Positions 17,664 to 24,555 of a stretch of 36,794 nt of DNA are shown piece after piece (position 1 is the first letter of the stretch; the number at the start of each line of letters is the position of its first letter). The notes under the pieces are model-generated. The model had not been told where the DNA came from. It did not search any database and was given only the letters and a program-made list of their open reading frames with translations. The stretch is from positions 1 to 36,794 of the forward strand of contig JAGWUV010000036.1 of the NCBI GenBank assembly GCA_028875875.1, read 5' to 3'. The position numbers and the translations under genes are program-made. Source of the DNA: Bacteroidota bacterium. GTDB taxonomy: Bacteria; Bacteroidota; Bacteroidia; Chitinophagales; Chitinophagaceae.

Positions 17664-18569
17664 ATGGTAAACAGCATGTGGCAGTCGTTTATTCAACAGA
17701 TCATCCGGTCAGAGTACAAAGCTTTGGCAAGGGCCATTTCATTGGTGGAGAATGAAGCGGATGGCTACATGCAGTTATTACAGGCATTGCCTTCCTCACA
17801 AACACCTGTTATTGGCATTACCGGTCCGCCCGGTGCCGGGAAAAGTACGCTGGTGGATGCTTTGATAGGAGAAATGGTACGCCTGGGAAAAAAAGTAGGC
17901 GTTGTATGTGTAGATCCTTCTTCGCCATTTAACCTGGGAGCGTTATTGGGCGACAGGATACGGATGAATGAATGGTACAATCATCCAAACGTGTTTATTC
18001 GCTCACTGGCTACAAGAGGAAGCCTGGGTGGATTGCACCCGAAGATCATTGAAGTGACCGACCTGATGAAAGCAGCAGGCTTCGATTATATTATTGTTGA
18101 AACTGTAGGGGTAGGCCAGAGCGAAGTGGAAATAGCAGGCCTGGCTGATACTACGGTGGTAGTGGTAGTACCCGAAGCAGGCGATGAAGTGCAAACGATG
18201 AAAGCTGGTGTAATGGAAATTGCAGATGTATTTGTGGTAAATAAAGCCGACAGGCCCGAGGCAGATACTTTTGTAAAGAACCTTCGCCTGATGCTGGCTC
18301 CTTCTTTTAACAAGCAACACCACATTGAAATAGTCAAAACCATTGCTGCTGAAAAAAAAGGTATTGATGAATTATGGGCTGCCATCCAGCGCCATGCGAT
18401 CACCGCTCAGCAGCAGGAACGGAAATTGTTTTTGCTAACGGAAAAATTATACCATCTTATCCAGCAGAAAAGAATGAACGATATCAGTAAACAACGGTTG
18501 CTGGAAATGATTGCTATGGAATATAAAACACCGGGTTTCAACCTCTACAATTTGTTGAAGGGTTTTTAA
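17664..18569 (+). CDS. meaB: MeaB/ArgK-type GTPase chaperone of methylmalonyl-CoA mutase
   Basis: A 301-residue G3E-family GTPase that loads and protects the B12 cofactor of methylmalonyl-CoA mutase or its relatives. The P-loop TGPPGAGKST lies at 53-62; VDPSSPFNLGALLGDRIRM is the diagnostic MeaB segment; ETVGVGQSE is the switch region; NKAD gives guanine specificity. The C-terminal dimerisation arm is present, with normal family length. No mutase gene is in this window, so its client is elsewhere on the chromosome. It diverges from the O-antigen-ligase-like gene and converges, with a 7-base gap, on a GT2 gene. An ATG at 17676 is a possible alternative start. Confidence 0.94.
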   Translation: MVNSMWQSFIQQIIRSEYKALARAISLVENEADGYMQLLQALPSSQTPVIGITGPPGAGKSTLVDALIGEMVRLGKKVGVVCVDPSSPFNLGALLGDRIRMNEWYNHPNVFIRSLATRGSLGGLHPKIIEVTDLMKAAGFDYIIVETVGVGQSEVEIAGLADTTVVVVVPEAGDEVQTMKAGVMEIADVFVVNKADRPEADTFVKNLRLMLAPSFNKQHHIEIVKTIAAEKKGIDELWAAIQRHAITAQQQERKLFLLTEKLYHLIQQKRMNDISKQRLLEMIAMEYKTPGFNLYNLLKGF

Positions 18570-18576
18570 AAATCAA

Positions 18577-19503
18577 CTAGATTACTTTAAAGAACATTTT
18601 TAAACAAAACAACCACTTACGGAAAGCTGATCTTTTTTTGATGGCGAGTAATTCATTCCTGTATTTGAAAAAGAGATAAGACCTTTTGATATTATTCCAT
18701 ACTGAAAAACTTTGGTAGCTTTCGTACAAGCCCTTCAATATTGTTTGTTCATGCACATTAAATTGTTGCGTGATGTGGTAAAAAACTGCTATCCTTTCCC
18801 GAATACCGCGAATTGCTTCCTGTTGATTTTGTTTCTTTTTTTTATTGCCCTTAACCTTTACTGCAGCAATGCTGCTTTGTGAATGTTGCCTGTATTGTAC
18901 CAATGGTTCATTAATATACACGATGCGGCCTGCGCAACATATAAAAAAAGCAAGGTACCAGTCGTATACAAAAAATGAAGGGAAAGGTAATGCCTGCAAT
19001 AGCATATCACGTTTAATAAGACAGGCATGCCCGGAAATACAATTGCCGGGAACAAAAGGTAAACAGGAGGTATAGGCATCCAGTTGTTTAATATCAGATA
19101 ATTTCTTCCCTAAACTTTGTCCTTCTTCATTCACAAGTTCCGAATCAGAAAAAGCCAGCGAATGGTGCTGAATGGCAGCAAATAGCTTACTTATTTTTTC
19201 TGCATGCCAAATATCGTCCTGGTCACAGATCGCGATGTATTCACCTTTGGAAAACCGAATTCCTTTTTCAAAATTTTTTACGTATCCGAGGTTCTTTTCA
19301 CTTCGTAAAGCCTGTATCCGTTGGTCTTTATGAGTATACTCCTGGATACAGTTCCATGTACCATCTGTTGAAGCATCATCTGTAATAATAATCTCCAGGT
19401 TGCGATAAGTTTGCTGTAATACGCTTTCAATTTGCCGGGAAAGAAATTTCTCTCCATTATAAGTAGCAATAACAACAGATATCAGGGGCTGTGATGTTTG
19501 CAT
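18577..19503 (-). CDS. GT2 glycosyltransferase, rhamnosyltransferase-like
   Basis: A 308-residue family 2 glycosyltransferase. The N-terminus LISVVIATYNGEKFLSRQIESVL is the standard GT2 start, DDASTDG (42-48) binds the nucleotide, and DQDD (94-97) is the metal-binding motif. The later YDWYLAFFICCAGRI and VQYRQHSQ segments resemble rhamnosyl or sugar transferases of O-antigen pathways. The C-terminus is basic and helical, with no membrane helix that I would call. It lies 9 bases after the next GT2 gene upstream, so the two form an operon. It converges on meaB with 7 bases between stop codons, leaving no room for a terminator. Confidence 0.92.
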   Translation of the reverse strand: MQTSQPLISVVIATYNGEKFLSRQIESVLQQTYRNLEIIITDDASTDGTWNCIQEYTHKDQRIQALRSEKNLGYVKNFEKGIRFSKGEYIAICDQDDIWHAEKISKLFAAIQHHSLAFSDSELVNEEGQSLGKKLSDIKQLDAYTSCLPFVPGNCISGHACLIKRDMLLQALPFPSFFVYDWYLAFFICCAGRIVYINEPLVQYRQHSQSSIAAVKVKGNKKKKQNQQEAIRGIRERIAVFYHITQQFNVHEQTILKGLYESYQSFSVWNNIKRSYLFFKYRNELLAIKKRSAFRKWLFCLKMFFKVI

Positions 19504-19512
19504 ACAATGGGT

Positions 19513-20409
19513 TTAGCTGTTTTTCAGGGCACAGTTCAATCGTTTCATAAAATTTTTAAGCTTTAATGAAGCACTGAGTTGAGGCTCAGTTAAGGGCCCT
19601 GTATAATCTTTGCCCCTGTGTAAATAGTATTTGGTTAAGGTGCTGGATGTAAAACCCCATTTTGCAATAAATGTATAATAGCCTGCATTTTTTACAATCC
19701 GTTTTACAGACTTAGAGCCGAAATGATAGGTTCGGCTCTTGCTTAATCCTTTGAATAAGCGAACGCCTGCTTTCCAAAGTTTCATAGAGAAATCAGGATC
19801 GGAATACATGCCGGGTGAAAACTCAATACTATAGCCGCCTACGAGGTCCCATATGTCTTTATGCACAATATTCGGAGGCCATGTAGCACCTGCCCAGTCG
19901 TTCTTAGGTAAACTGTTGAATTCCTTCAATAGAAGCGCTTCATCAAAGCTGTCAACATCTTTTCCGTAATCTTTTTCAATGGCACAAATACTGGATGCTA
20001 TCGGTTCAATTGCTGTTGCTGACAAAAAAAAGTAAGGATGACCGATCTGTTGTATTTCCTGTAAAAAGATTTCATCCCATCCGGGGCACAGGTACATATC
20101 ATCATTCACATAAGCAATATAATCTGTTGTAGCCAGTGTTCTGCTCAGGTTCACAGCATAACATACGCCAATATTGGTATTGCTGTGTGTGTAATCAATG
20201 TCGGGTTGGGCAGCGATCCATTCCAGTGTTCCATCCATACCTTCATTCACATGCACAATGATCTGGTGTTTGTGTGTTGAATTCTTACGAATACTTTCAA
20301 CGCATAATTTAAGGTAAGGAAGATTATTCCATGAAGGGATGATTACTGAAAATACATGCTCACCCGGAGTAGTCTTGTGTACAGATTGTATAGCTGCGTT
20401 GGCGATCAT
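19513..20409 (-). CDS. GT2 glycosyltransferase
   Basis: A 298-residue family 2 glycosyltransferase. FSVIIPSWNNLPYLKLCVESI is the nucleotide-sugar binding start (about residues 20-40) and YVNDDMYL (100-107) is the metal motif. WAGATWPPNIVHKDIWDLVGGYS and the later PDFSMKLWKAG are the acceptor-side conserved blocks of this GT2 group. I chose the ATG at 20409; the frame stays open upstream to a TTG at 20505, but the extra residues are not typical of the fold. It is the first gene of a two-gene operon with the GT2 at 18577. Substrates are unknown. The setting suggests LPS or capsule decoration. Confidence 0.88.
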   Translation of the reverse strand: MIANAAIQSVHKTTPGEHVFSVIIPSWNNLPYLKLCVESIRKNSTHKHQIIVHVNEGMDGTLEWIAAQPDIDYTHSNTNIGVCYAVNLSRTLATTDYIAYVNDDMYLCPGWDEIFLQEIQQIGHPYFFLSATAIEPIASSICAIEKDYGKDVDSFDEALLLKEFNSLPKNDWAGATWPPNIVHKDIWDLVGGYSIEFSPGMYSDPDFSMKLWKAGVRLFKGLSKSRTYHFGSKSVKRIVKNAGYYTFIAKWGFTSSTLTKYYLHRGKDYTGPLTEPQLSASLKLKNFMKRLNCALKNS

Positions 20410-20520
20410 TCTGATTGGTGAATTTTGTAGGGAAGGATTTAAAATGTTAGTACTGACTGATAACTCATTACCTTCTTCCGGGCAAATATGGTAAAAGAAG
20501 TTCAAAAAACTGAACTATTT

Positions 20521-20553
20521 GTTGCGGTATATGTTGCCAACGCGTTATCCTTG
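20521..20553 (+). promoter_or_regulatory. Candidate promoter for the CDGSH gene
   Basis: GTTG at 20521-20524 and TATCCTTG at 20546-20553 are 21 bases apart, close to the TTTG / TAnnTTTG consensus with one mismatch in the -7 box. The ATG is 26 bases further on. Confidence 0.4.
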
Positions 20554-20578
20554 CATAGAAAAATGAAAGTAACAAGTA

Positions 20579-20830
20579 ATGGAACCAAATATCTATAAAA
20601 CAGAACCTACCGAGTTTACAGTTGTAAAAGGAAAAACCTATTCATGGTGTACCTGCGGGCATAGTGCTACAAACCCTATTTGCGACGGGGCTCACAAACA
20701 ACTGGAAGGAATGCCTTTTAAAAGTTTGAAATTTACGGCAGAAGAAGATGGATCGGTATGGCTCTGCAACTGCAAGCACACGAAAACGCCACCTTTCTGC
20801 GATGGAACGCATAATACACTGAAAGGTTAG
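20579..20830 (+). CDS. Tandem CDGSH iron-sulfur domain protein
   Basis: An 83-residue protein with two CDGSH-type 2Fe-2S sites. Each follows the C-x-C-...-P-x-C-D-G-x-H rule: CTCGHSATNPICDGAH (24-39) and CNCKHTKTPPFCDGTH (63-78), where three Cys and one His bind each cluster. Eukaryotic mitoNEET has one such site per chain; tandem forms belong to the mitochondrial CISD3/Miner2 type and to bacterial relatives. The likely role is redox sensing or cluster/electron transfer, but no partner is evident. There is no signal peptide, so it should be cytoplasmic. It converges on the small CxxC membrane protein with a 4-base overlap at the stops. Confidence 0.94.
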   Translation: MEPNIYKTEPTEFTVVKGKTYSWCTCGHSATNPICDGAHKQLEGMPFKSLKFTAEEDGSVWLCNCKHTKTPPFCDGTHNTLKG

Positions 20831-21054
20831 TTTTCCCCGCGAATAATTTTTTCGTTTTTCCACCAGCGAAAACCAATGTAACCGCCAATCGCAAAGGGCA
20901 TCAGCATGAGGTAAACGATGCCTTTATTCAAACCTTTGGCTGGTCCTTCGCCCAACTGCTCCGCAGTTTTGGTGCAAATACTGCATTGCGCCTGTACTAA
21001 CTGAAAGGAAATAAGAAAAGCAGCAAACACCAGTAATCTTCTCCACTGTTTCAT
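20827..21054 (-). CDS. Small membrane protein with exported CxxC motif
   Basis: A 75-residue protein from the ATG at 21054 (MKQWRRLLVF...). An in-frame ATG at 21075 would add seven residues in front of the signal sequence and is less likely. A signal-peptide-like segment ends at about VQAQ, followed directly by CSICTKTAEQLGEGPAKGLNKG and one transmembrane helix (IVYLMLMPFAIGGYIGF) with a basic end (RWWKNEK). The mature protein would display a CxxC pair outside the membrane, then anchor by its helix. I recall similar small proteins in Bacteroidota without an assigned role. The CxxC could be a disulfide or a metal site. It stands alone, converging on the CDGSH gene. Confidence 0.75.
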   Translation of the reverse strand: MKQWRRLLVFAAFLISFQLVQAQCSICTKTAEQLGEGPAKGLNKGIVYLMLMPFAIGGYIGFRWWKNEKIIRGEN

Positions 21055-21575
21055 AATCATGAGTTTCAGTAACAAAGATAGAGAGATTGCTTTTGTTTTG
21101 ATATTTTGTTAAACGATGGGATATGGAAATTATGTTAGTGTAGCGTTTTCATAACCCTGGTCATCTTCCACTGCATGTTTTGAAGGGTATAAATAAAACG
21201 CGGATATTAGTAATGATGACTGCATATATTACTTCACAGATCGTTTGATTGATCCCCGATTATATGTTCATCATTTCAACATTATTTTCCGCTGGACTAT
21301 CTAGTGGTAGCCAATATATTTTGTAATCTATTATCAATGAAGGTTCTTTTTTTACTTGTCTCATTCCCATTTATTATCGTATTCATTCTCAAGGCATTAC
21401 CTGATCAAACCCACATTAAACCCACATCAACATCACATTAACCCACAAAATATGTGGTAAGCAGTATTTTTAATATGTTTTAGATATGTATTTGTATGCT
21501 TGCTGGTACAGTAGAGATAAGAATACTTCTATTATTTTAGTGGAGGCTTTAGCAACCTTAGTATAGAGATGGAAA
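21055..21575. other. Gene-poor intergenic stretch of about 520 bases
   Basis: This is the longest gap in the window. Upstream of the small CxxC protein it holds A/T-rich DNA with no RNA gene I recognise. A 34-codon frame at 21337-21441 on the plus strand reads like a short membrane peptide (MKVLFLLVSFPFIIVFIL, then a polar tail), but without a clear promoter or ribosome site. Four near-identical 11-base units lie at 21407-21450. The right end is the terminator of the bTHX gene. Confidence 0.6.
21407..21450. repeat. Four imperfect 11-bp tandem units
   Basis: Consecutive 11-mers read AAACCCACATT, AAACCCACATC, AACATCACATT and AACCCACAAAA. The first two differ at one base; the others are looser. 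The period equals about one DNA helical turn. Directly after them CCACA and TGTGG (21443-21447 and 21453-21457) form a short dyad. Confidence 0.6.
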
Positions 21576-21607
21576 ACAAAAAAACAGCCGGCAAAAGCAC
21601 GGCTGTT
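21576..21607 (-). terminator. Intrinsic terminator of the bTHX gene
   Basis: AACAGCCG at 21583-21590 pairs with CGGCTGTT at 21600-21607 around a 9-base loop. On the minus strand the stem is followed by a U-run (complement of the A-run 21578-21584). It lies 25 bases past the bTHX stop. Confidence 0.85.
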
Positions 21608-21632
21608 AAATAAGTTGATGCTTCTTATACAA

Positions 21633-21746
21633 TTAAGAAGCTTTAGCAGCAGGTTTTTTTGTTGTAGCTGTTTTATGTGGCCTGCTTTTGCCAAAAGAAC
21701 CTTTAAAGCGTTTTCCTTTAGCTGTTTTTTTGTCGCCTCTACCCAT
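21633..21746 (-). CDS. 30S ribosomal protein bTHX
   Basis: A 37-residue, very basic protein starting MGRGDKKTAKGKRFKGSFGK and ending in TTKKPAAKAS. The MG(R/K)GDKKT(...)GK opening is the signature of bacterial THX, a tiny protein that sits in the head of the small ribosomal subunit and stabilises 16S rRNA folding; it was first seen in Thermus. Lys and Arg make up about a third of the chain. The gene is easily missed because of its size. It lies just downstream of HU on the same strand, past the HU terminator, has its own terminator, and a TAnnTTTG element at 21778-21785 could start its transcription. Confidence 0.9.
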   Translation of the reverse strand: MGRGDKKTAKGKRFKGSFGKSRPHKTATTKKPAAKAS

Positions 21747-21777
21747 AGTTAAAACATTTTAATTTTTGTGTGAGCGG

Positions 21778-21785
21778 CAAAAATA
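21778..21785 (-). promoter_or_regulatory. Candidate -7 promoter element for bTHX
   Basis: The minus strand reads TATTTTTG, an exact TAnnTTTG match, 31 bases before the bTHX ATG. It begins at the end of the U-tract of the HU terminator, and no TTG lies at -33, where the terminator stem sits instead. Confidence 0.35.
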
Positions 21786-21809
21786 AAAAATCCCGCCGAA
21801 GTGGCGGGA
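21785..21809 (-). terminator. Intrinsic terminator of the HU gene
   Basis: A GC-rich stem: TCCCGCC at 21791-21797 pairs perfectly with GGCGGGA at 21803-21809 around a 5-base loop. The minus strand then runs into U's (complement of 21785-21790). It lies 24 bases past the HU stop. Confidence 0.92.
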
Positions 21810-21833
21810 CTAAAAATTTACTTTAGGCAAGAA

Positions 21834-22103
21834 TTAGAGTTTTGCGCTTAATTCTTTACCAGCCTTGAAGCGTGCAACTTTCTTAGCTTTGATTTTGATA
21901 GTAGCACCTGTTTGAGGGTTACGGCCAGTACGTGCAGCACGTTTAGATACTGAGAAAGTACCGAAACCTACCAATGTAACTTTACCACCACCTTTTAATG
22001 TTTTTGTAACTGCTTCAACGAAAGAATCTAAAGCGGCATTAGCCTGTGTTTTTGTAACACCTGCATCCTCTGCAATTTTTGCAATTAATTCAGCTTTGTT
22101 CAT
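21834..22103 (-). CDS. hup: HU-family nucleoid DNA-binding protein
   Basis: An 89-residue histone-like protein that bends and compacts DNA as a dimer. The helical N-terminal half ([20 protein letters not shown]) leads into the beta-arm region [21 protein letters not shown], where GRNPxTG holds the proline that intercalates into the minor groove. The end [17 protein letters not shown] is the family C-terminus. Length and motifs are those of ordinary HU; IHF subunits are less likely because this is a homodimer-type sequence. It has a strong promoter at 22134-22164 and a strong terminator, so it is a single-gene unit, as expected for an abundant protein. Confidence 0.96.
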   Translation of the reverse strand: MNKAELIAKIAEDAGVTKTQANAALDSFVEAVTKTLKGGGKVTLVGFGTFSVSKRAARTGRNPQTGATIKIKAKKVARFKAGKELSAKL

Positions 22104-22133
22104 AGATGTGTTTTTAAGAATTATTTACATGAA

Positions 22134-22164
22134 CAAATGTAGAGGCTTTTGTTAATCGGCAAAA
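22134..22164 (-). promoter_or_regulatory. Bacteroidota-type promoter of the HU gene
   Basis: On the minus strand TTTTG (complement of 22160-22164) is followed after 18 bases by TACATTTG (complement of 22134-22141), an exact -7 match. The transcript would start near 22128, giving a leader of about 25 bases. This is one of the best promoters in the window. Confidence 0.7.
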
Positions 22165-22199
22165 TTTTTTTTACTTTTTTATGGTTGTTAAAATTCCGT

Positions 22200-22345
22200 A
22201 AAAGCCTTGCCTGTAAAGGATTTTGCTACATCGTACAATTTTATTACTTGCTTGTTGGTAGAATCTAAATTCTCTGAAAGCCTTGCCAGTAAAGGGTTTT
22301 AGAGAAAACTATCCTGAAATGCAGTAATGGTAAGGGTTTCAGAGA
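22200..22345. repeat. Two related palindromic repeats plus a degenerate third copy
   Basis: Bases 22201-22224 and 22277-22300 share 22 of 24 positions, starting AAAGCCTTGCC. Each can fold: 22200-22208 with 22216-22224 (9 positions, one mismatch) and 22271-22284 with 22292-22305 (14 positions, one mismatch, one G-U), both with 7-base loops. A third element at 22314-22344 repeats the right half only (GTAAGGGTTTCAGAGA). The unpaired position is the same in both full copies, which suggests a family of repeats. They fill most of the gap between DUF4286 and HU. Confidence 0.65.
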
Positions 22346-22397
22346 AATATAGTAAGTTTTTTTGATTGAGAAAATTAGCTTTAAAAACTTTCCACAC

Positions 22398-22703
22398 TTA
22401 ATGCACAACCTCCATTAATGAACGGAAACCAATAAAACGGTTACCCCATGTTTTGTTGGCATCATCACGCAAAAGGGGGGCATGTAATTCTATATAGCGG
22501 TTATAATCTGCCCTGCTTTCTGCATAATACTGTGCAGCATATGTAAACCCGTCTGATTCATCTGTTTCTAATAGCCGAACGAACTGAAACTTTGTAAAAC
22601 AGCCTGTTTTCATTACCTGTGGTATATGCGTATGTTTCATCCACTCTACCCACTCCTCATGAATGGAGGGCATTATTTTAGTGGTAACATTATAAATGTA
22701 CAT
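22398..22703 (-). CDS. DUF4286 family protein
   Basis: A 101-residue cytoplasmic protein of a family seen mainly in Bacteroidota and without a known function. It begins MYIYNVTTKIMPSIHEEWVEWM and ends with the GFRSLMEVVH segment. The strand-helix-helix-strand pattern with KFQFVRLL and YAAQYYAES resembles the ferredoxin-like alpha/beta fold of small antibiotic-monooxygenase-like (ABM) proteins; that comparison is inference. It has its own good promoter at 22724-22756, overlapping the stop of the exonuclease gene, so it can be expressed apart from its upstream neighbour. Confidence 0.88.
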   Translation of the reverse strand: MYIYNVTTKIMPSIHEEWVEWMKHTHIPQVMKTGCFTKFQFVRLLETDESDGFTYAAQYYAESRADYNRYIELHAPLLRDDANKTWGNRFIGFRSLMEVVH

Positions 22704-22723
22704 GGATCATTATGTTTGAAAAG

Positions 22724-22756
22724 CAAAGCTACGCTGTACAATTACAGGGGATCAAA
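22724..22756 (-). promoter_or_regulatory. Bacteroidota-type promoter of the DUF4286 gene
   Basis: On the minus strand TTTG (complement of 22753-22756) and TAGCTTTG (complement of 22724-22731) are 21 bases apart; both boxes are exact. The -33 box overlaps the stop codon of the exonuclease III gene. Confidence 0.65.
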
Positions 22757-23522
22757 TTTTTAATTCAGCGTACACCGGACAATGATCGCTGTGCTTCACA
22801 TCCGGGAATATTTGTGCGTCTGTAAGTTTGGCGTTAAGGTTTTGTGTAATGCAGATATAATCTATTCTCCAGCCTTTGTTTTGCAAACGTACAGATGGGA
22901 AACGCTGGCTCCACCAACTGTATGCACCTTTGGTTTCAGGATGCATAAAACGAAAAGTATCGGTAAAACCTGCTTCCAGGAATTTAGTCATCCATGCCCT
23001 TTCTTCCGGTAAAAAACCCGATGAATTTTTATTGCCTTTAGGATCATGAATATCTATCTCTGTATGTGCAATATTGTAATCACCTGTAATAATCAGCTTA
23101 GGCCTCGTTTTACGCATCTCTATTAAATATTCTAAAAACTCATCCAGCCATACATACTTGTAACCTTGTCTTTCTTCACCGCTGGTGCCAGACGGAAAAT
23201 AAGCATTAATGAGTGTAACAGCCCCAAAATCCAGTCGTATCACCCTGCCTTCAAAATCGCTTTGTTCTTTCTTGTGGCCGTACTCTACAAAGCCGGGTTT
23301 GATTTTTGTAAAAACAGCAACACCGCTGTATCCTTTCTTTTGTGCAGAGAACCAATACGTATGATACCCTAAAGCTTCTATAGAGGCATAATCTGCATCA
23401 TCCTTTACAGCTTTGGTTTCCTGGATACAGATTACATCCGCAGGATCGGTTTTCAGCCATTCAATAAAACCCTTCTTTATGGCAGCACGTATGCCGTTGG
23501 TATTATAGGAGATGATACGCAT
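22752..23522 (-). CDS. xth: Exodeoxyribonuclease III / AP endonuclease
   Basis: A 256-residue repair enzyme that cleaves DNA 5' to abasic sites and trims 3' ends. The start MRIISYNTNGIRAA at 23522 is the family's normal N-terminus; the frame is open further upstream but that extension is not conserved. Active-site residues are visible: Asn7, metal-binding Glu35 (CIQETK), Asp148 and Asn150 (ITGDYNIAH), and Asp246-His247 (HSDHCPVYAEL). The LQNKGWRIDYICI block is the conserved C-terminal region. It follows the outer-membrane-like gene by 87 bases on the same strand. Confidence 0.95.
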   Translation of the reverse strand: MRIISYNTNGIRAAIKKGFIEWLKTDPADVICIQETKAVKDDADYASIEALGYHTYWFSAQKKGYSGVAVFTKIKPGFVEYGHKKEQSDFEGRVIRLDFGAVTLINAYFPSGTSGEERQGYKYVWLDEFLEYLIEMRKTRPKLIITGDYNIAHTEIDIHDPKGNKNSSGFLPEERAWMTKFLEAGFTDTFRFMHPETKGAYSWWSQRFPSVRLQNKGWRIDYICITQNLNAKLTDAQIFPDVKHSDHCPVYAELKI

Positions 23523-23609
23523 GGATAATATTTGCTGGGTGAATAATGTTACGGCAGTACAAGAGTGCGACGCAAGTATAGCTGCCACCTGCACTGCCGG
23601 CCGGTTACA

Positions 23610-24434
23610 TTATTGAATTACTTTTCCGGTAGGCAAGGTAACACCTATACTCAGTATCATTTCATATGTGCCGAACATTTGCCTTGCTTTTCCCTGGTAA
23701 ATCTTTAAGCCGCTGTAACCTGCATAATCTACTTTATTGGCAAATTCAAGATACGCATATTTAAAGAAGGTGGCCCTAACAGCACCTTCAAAACCTACGT
23801 TCCATCCACCTACCTGGAAATGCGGATCATTGGCCTGGCCAAAAAATGAGTTTTCTACGTGGGGTACTACAGGCCCAATTCCCGCTTTGCCTAATCCATC
23901 TAACCTGAAGTTTTTATTACCCGACTCGTATATATGCCAGCGCTTTACAAGGTTGAACAGTAAAAAGTTAGCACCGTTATTCAGGTAATAATATGATCCG
24001 GTAGAATCTGTAAACGGCACAACAGCATCTGTAGCTTTGCCATTGAAAGTGCCTTTGATACGTACATTTTGGTTCTCGAAAATATATTTGGTATGATCAA
24101 AATTGATCTCGAAAAAAAGGTCTTTCTTCCTGTTTACTAAAAAACCTAAACGGTAATTGTATTGAGGAATACTTAAAGCCTTGCTAAATAAACCATCGTT
24201 CCAGCCGGGCCTGTCGTGTGCAGTTACACCTACCAGCTTATAATCGTTACCCAATGATGGCTGCATCACCCTGATGGTACTGTGTGTGTACCATTCTTTG
24301 TTATAACCCCAGGAAAAATACATTTCGCTCTTGCGTTGCTTCTTCTTCGTTTTTTGTGTTTGTGCAAAAGAAACGCTATGAAAACACGATACTACCACGA
24401 TAGCTACTGCTATTGATTGCTTCCAACCCAACAT
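23610..24434 (-). CDS. Putative outer-membrane beta-barrel protein
   Basis: A 274-residue exported protein of unknown function. The signal peptide (MLGWKQSIAVAIVVVSCFHSVSFAQ) is followed by a basic KKKQRK stretch, then alternating hydrophobic/polar strands with many aromatic residues (MYFSWGYNKEWY; YNYRLGFLVN; LFFEINFDHTKYIF; EGAVRATFFKYAYLEFANKVDYAG), a pattern typical of small outer-membrane barrels. It ends in a strand with GVTLPTGKVIQ rather than a terminal aromatic. I recall similar hypothetical proteins in Bacteroidota. It diverges from the LOG gene, and a -7 element lies 32 bases upstream of its ATG. Confidence 0.75.
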   Translation of the reverse strand: MLGWKQSIAVAIVVVSCFHSVSFAQTQKTKKKQRKSEMYFSWGYNKEWYTHSTIRVMQPSLGNDYKLVGVTAHDRPGWNDGLFSKALSIPQYNYRLGFLVNRKKDLFFEINFDHTKYIFENQNVRIKGTFNGKATDAVVPFTDSTGSYYYLNNGANFLLFNLVKRWHIYESGNKNFRLDGLGKAGIGPVVPHVENSFFGQANDPHFQVGGWNVGFEGAVRATFFKYAYLEFANKVDYAGYSGLKIYQGKARQMFGTYEMILSIGVTLPTGKVIQ

Positions 24435-24465
24435 AGAAAAGTTATTTTATGAATAAAAAACGCTG

Positions 24466-24473
24466 CAAATGTA
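24466..24473 (-). promoter_or_regulatory. Candidate -7 promoter element for the outer-membrane-like gene
   Basis: The minus strand reads TACATTTG, the same exact -7 box as in front of HU, 32 bases from the ATG. The -33 region is weak. Confidence 0.45.
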
Positions 24474-24555
24474 TAGCAGTTGTATTATTCACATGAACTT
24501 TACAAAACATTAAGTGTGAATTAAGTAAATTGATAGAGTATTTAAGCTAAACAGT

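Noticed and set aside
20410-20505. An upstream extension of the second GT2 frame.
   Set aside because: It begins with TTG and adds residues before the normal GT2 start; the ATG at 20409 is preferred.
21470-21694. A 74-codon minus-strand frame across the bTHX region.
   Set aside because: It overlaps the clear bTHX gene in another frame, runs through the bTHX terminator, and has no family resemblance.
23523-23594. An upstream extension of the exonuclease III frame.
   Set aside because: The added residues do not fit the family's N-terminus, which starts exactly at MRIISYN (23522).
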